A DNA stretch of 64,000 bases from NCBI GenBank assembly GCA_936450465.1, contig OW388297.1, positions 51,316,630 through 51,380,629 on the forward strand, in the 5' to 3' direction. Position 1 is the stretch's first letter. Each line of letters opens with the position of its first letter. Both the position numbers and the translations under genes were made by a program. Shown piece after piece: positions 62,186-64,000 of this stretch. Below the pieces are notes generated by a model. That model had not been told where the DNA came from. It worked only from the letters and a program-made list of their open reading frames with translations, and did no database searches. The stretch comes from Gibbula magus. Lineage: Eukaryota > Mollusca > Gastropoda > Trochida > Trochidae.

Positions 62186-64000
62186 TTGAAAAAAGTGGAA
62201 ATTTTCCTCCGAAATTTTCAAAGTCGAAATAAAGAAATAATAGGAGTTTCCCGATCAAATTATTGTCATATACCAATGTAAAATTATGAAATCTAATCAT
62301 CCAGTCAGTGTATTTTTTATTATTTGCTTTATATTTCCAATAATTTGCCGAAATCGACGATTTGAAAAACGGGCCCGACAAGGATCCTAATCGGCCTTTG
62401 GCTATTAATTACTACAAGAAATACTACAAATTCACACACGAAAATTTACCCACGTGTTCTTCATCAAATAAATTGTTGATTTTAATTAAATCAAAGCTCT
62501 CGGTGTCATAATTATGTTTTAATAAGTAATTTTCTAGAAGGTGTAAGTTTACGATTTCGTTTGTTTTTTCATCAATTGCGCATGCGCACCGAACCGGAAA
62601 GAACACTGCAATCATGACTTGACCTCTCCAGGAAAACAAATCTCGCACTCTTTGGCTAATAATTTCGATTTTCAAGACTGGAGACAGTAAGAACCCATTT
62701 TGAAAACTAAATCTTTGTAATAATAAAGGAAACATCGATTCAATTACAATTGTTCAAGCAGTGACAGTTGACAGTTGTAGAGAAAACTACGAGATATGAG
62801 ATGTCAAATTGACCCAAACTCAACATGTGCTTTTTGTATTATGACACTGTGTCAACACAATGCTCCTTGATCGTCAACAAACCCAGAAATTATTATATGG
62901 AATAATTAACGTTATCATGTGGTATTTGATAGGAATTATATGTGACCATAATTCTATCAAAATGTCAATTGTCATTGAGTACTGTTTTTTCCAGATTAAG
63001 TGAAGATTATTATTTAGAACTTAATTTGATTTTTATATAACAATATTCATCGTAAGTGTATATTATTACAGAAGGCTAGTTAAACTCAATGTAGGATAAG
63101 ATAACACTTTATTACCCAAAAGGCATTTCTTTTTACATCATCCTAAGGAGTAAACATTGTGGAAAGAGAGTGACATTACAGTACCAAAGACAATAATTAA
63201 ATTTATACATTACCATGACATATTATTAACCATTATTGTTGAACTTTTTAAATAATGTTTTATAATAGATTAGAATTAATTAATTAGAAATAATTTTGTT
63301 TACATAGTATTAATTAACTTAATTTATTCATCCATAAACTCAGTTATCAACAGATACATGCATGTAAGGTGTCCTTTTGTTACAATTATCAATACATTGC
63401 TCATATACAGTATACACTTATCTTTCATTGATTTGTAAACTTATGCTAAAATGTCTTTGTGTTTGGTTTGTATTTTCTCCACCAATTTACATATATTAAA
63501 CTGCCAAATAGTTTTCACATTGCAACTTGCTATAATTAAAATAACAAACAATACAATTGTGAAAATAAAATGGAATTAAATCACATGTATTGTGGATATC
63601 ATTTCCTGAAAAATTGTGTTTCATTTGATTTCTTTTGCTTATTCATTCTGCAAATGCTGTCACCAGCTTCAAGGATACTTAAAGTAAGATTTACTTATCC
63701 TAAACTTACCTGTATTTCAAATTGAATATTGATGGCCATAACATCATAAAAAGAAAACATGATACACACAACATTCTTGAAATTAATTAGGGCACTAAGT
63801 TAAATTAAATTTGAAGTTCTTGGAAATGGGTGTACATTTACACTAGAAGAAAGGGAAGATGTCTGTGCCGTGACATTAAACACAAAATCATGTAGTTCGT
63901 CTGCTTTTCGTCTGACTGATTGTAACTCAGATGTTCTTATATATCTGGGATTGATGCATCATGAAACTGTGGAGAAGATGAAAGTATGAAGCAGCTCCAT
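62186..64000. other. AT-rich flanking DNA, no gene confirmed
   Basis: No long frame is present. A 103-codon minus-strand frame (62424-62735) has no recognised domain. A possible promoter lies near 62.58 kb. On the plus strand GGAGACAGTAAGAA (about 62682-62695) would serve as a splice donor, so a non-coding first exon of a gene extending to the right is possible. From 63100 onward the sequence looks intronic or intergenic. Confidence 0.4.
62576..62602. promoter_or_regulatory. Possible NRF1 and ETS promoter sites
   Basis: The palindrome TGCGCATGCGCA (62577-62588) is a perfect NRF1 site. It is followed within ten bases by ACCGGAA, an ETS-type site. The pair marks TATA-less promoters of widely expressed animal genes. 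It is the only such pair I noticed in this AT-rich flank. Direction cannot be told, because the palindrome is symmetric. Confidence 0.4.

Noticed and set aside
62424..62735. 103-codon minus-strand frame
   Set aside because: No domain was recognised, it spans the putative NRF1/ETS promoter, and a frame of this size can arise by chance. It cannot be excluded as an exon without transcripts.

Overview
This window looks like a piece of an animal genome, probably a marine invertebrate and possibly a bivalve mollusc. That is an inference from three things: a Penelope-like retroelement with a hammerhead-like 3' motif, a LINE whose ORF1 carries a 2A peptide, and a long AT-rich satellite. No bacterial features, operons, tRNA, rRNA or CRISPR were found. 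Almost all of the window is repetitive DNA.

Layout. (1) 1-990: a decayed coding sequence on the minus strand, not recognised. (2) About 996-2131: the 3' part of a Penelope-like element on the plus strand (end of the RT, GIY-YIG endonuclease, hammerhead-like motif). (3) 2311-3775: an AT-rich degenerate minisatellite. (4) 3776-4683: AT-rich DNA with no recognisable gene. (5) 4684-62107: a tandem array of a 187-bp satellite, roughly 249 monomers in three blocks, the first monomer eroded. Two APE-type LINEs interrupt it, both on the minus strand: an L1/Tx1-like one with extra 5' DNA (10433-16067) and a complete one of about 5 kb (16842-21816). (6) 62108-64000: AT-rich flanking DNA with a GC-rich inverted repeat at the array edge and a possible NRF1/ETS promoter near 62.58 kb.

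How the parts relate. The satellite is organised in nested higher-order repeats (2 to 22 monomers), the signature of repeated unequal exchange or conversion. The largest are adjacent copies of 4.1 and 4.3 kb (31.2-39.6 kb) and of 2.4 and 2.2 kb (45.2-49.9 kb). The two LINEs are unrelated, yet they sit in the same orientation at nearly the same base of the monomer. Their target-site duplications cover the same stretch, a chain of three overlapping palindromic hexamers, and the same rare monomer variant follows both. LINE 1 carries one frameshift in ORF2 and LINE 2 carries two; otherwise their reading frames are open, so they are fairly young or the frameshifts are sequence errors. The many 60-84 residue reading frames in the satellite are by-products of its sequence and are not annotated as genes.
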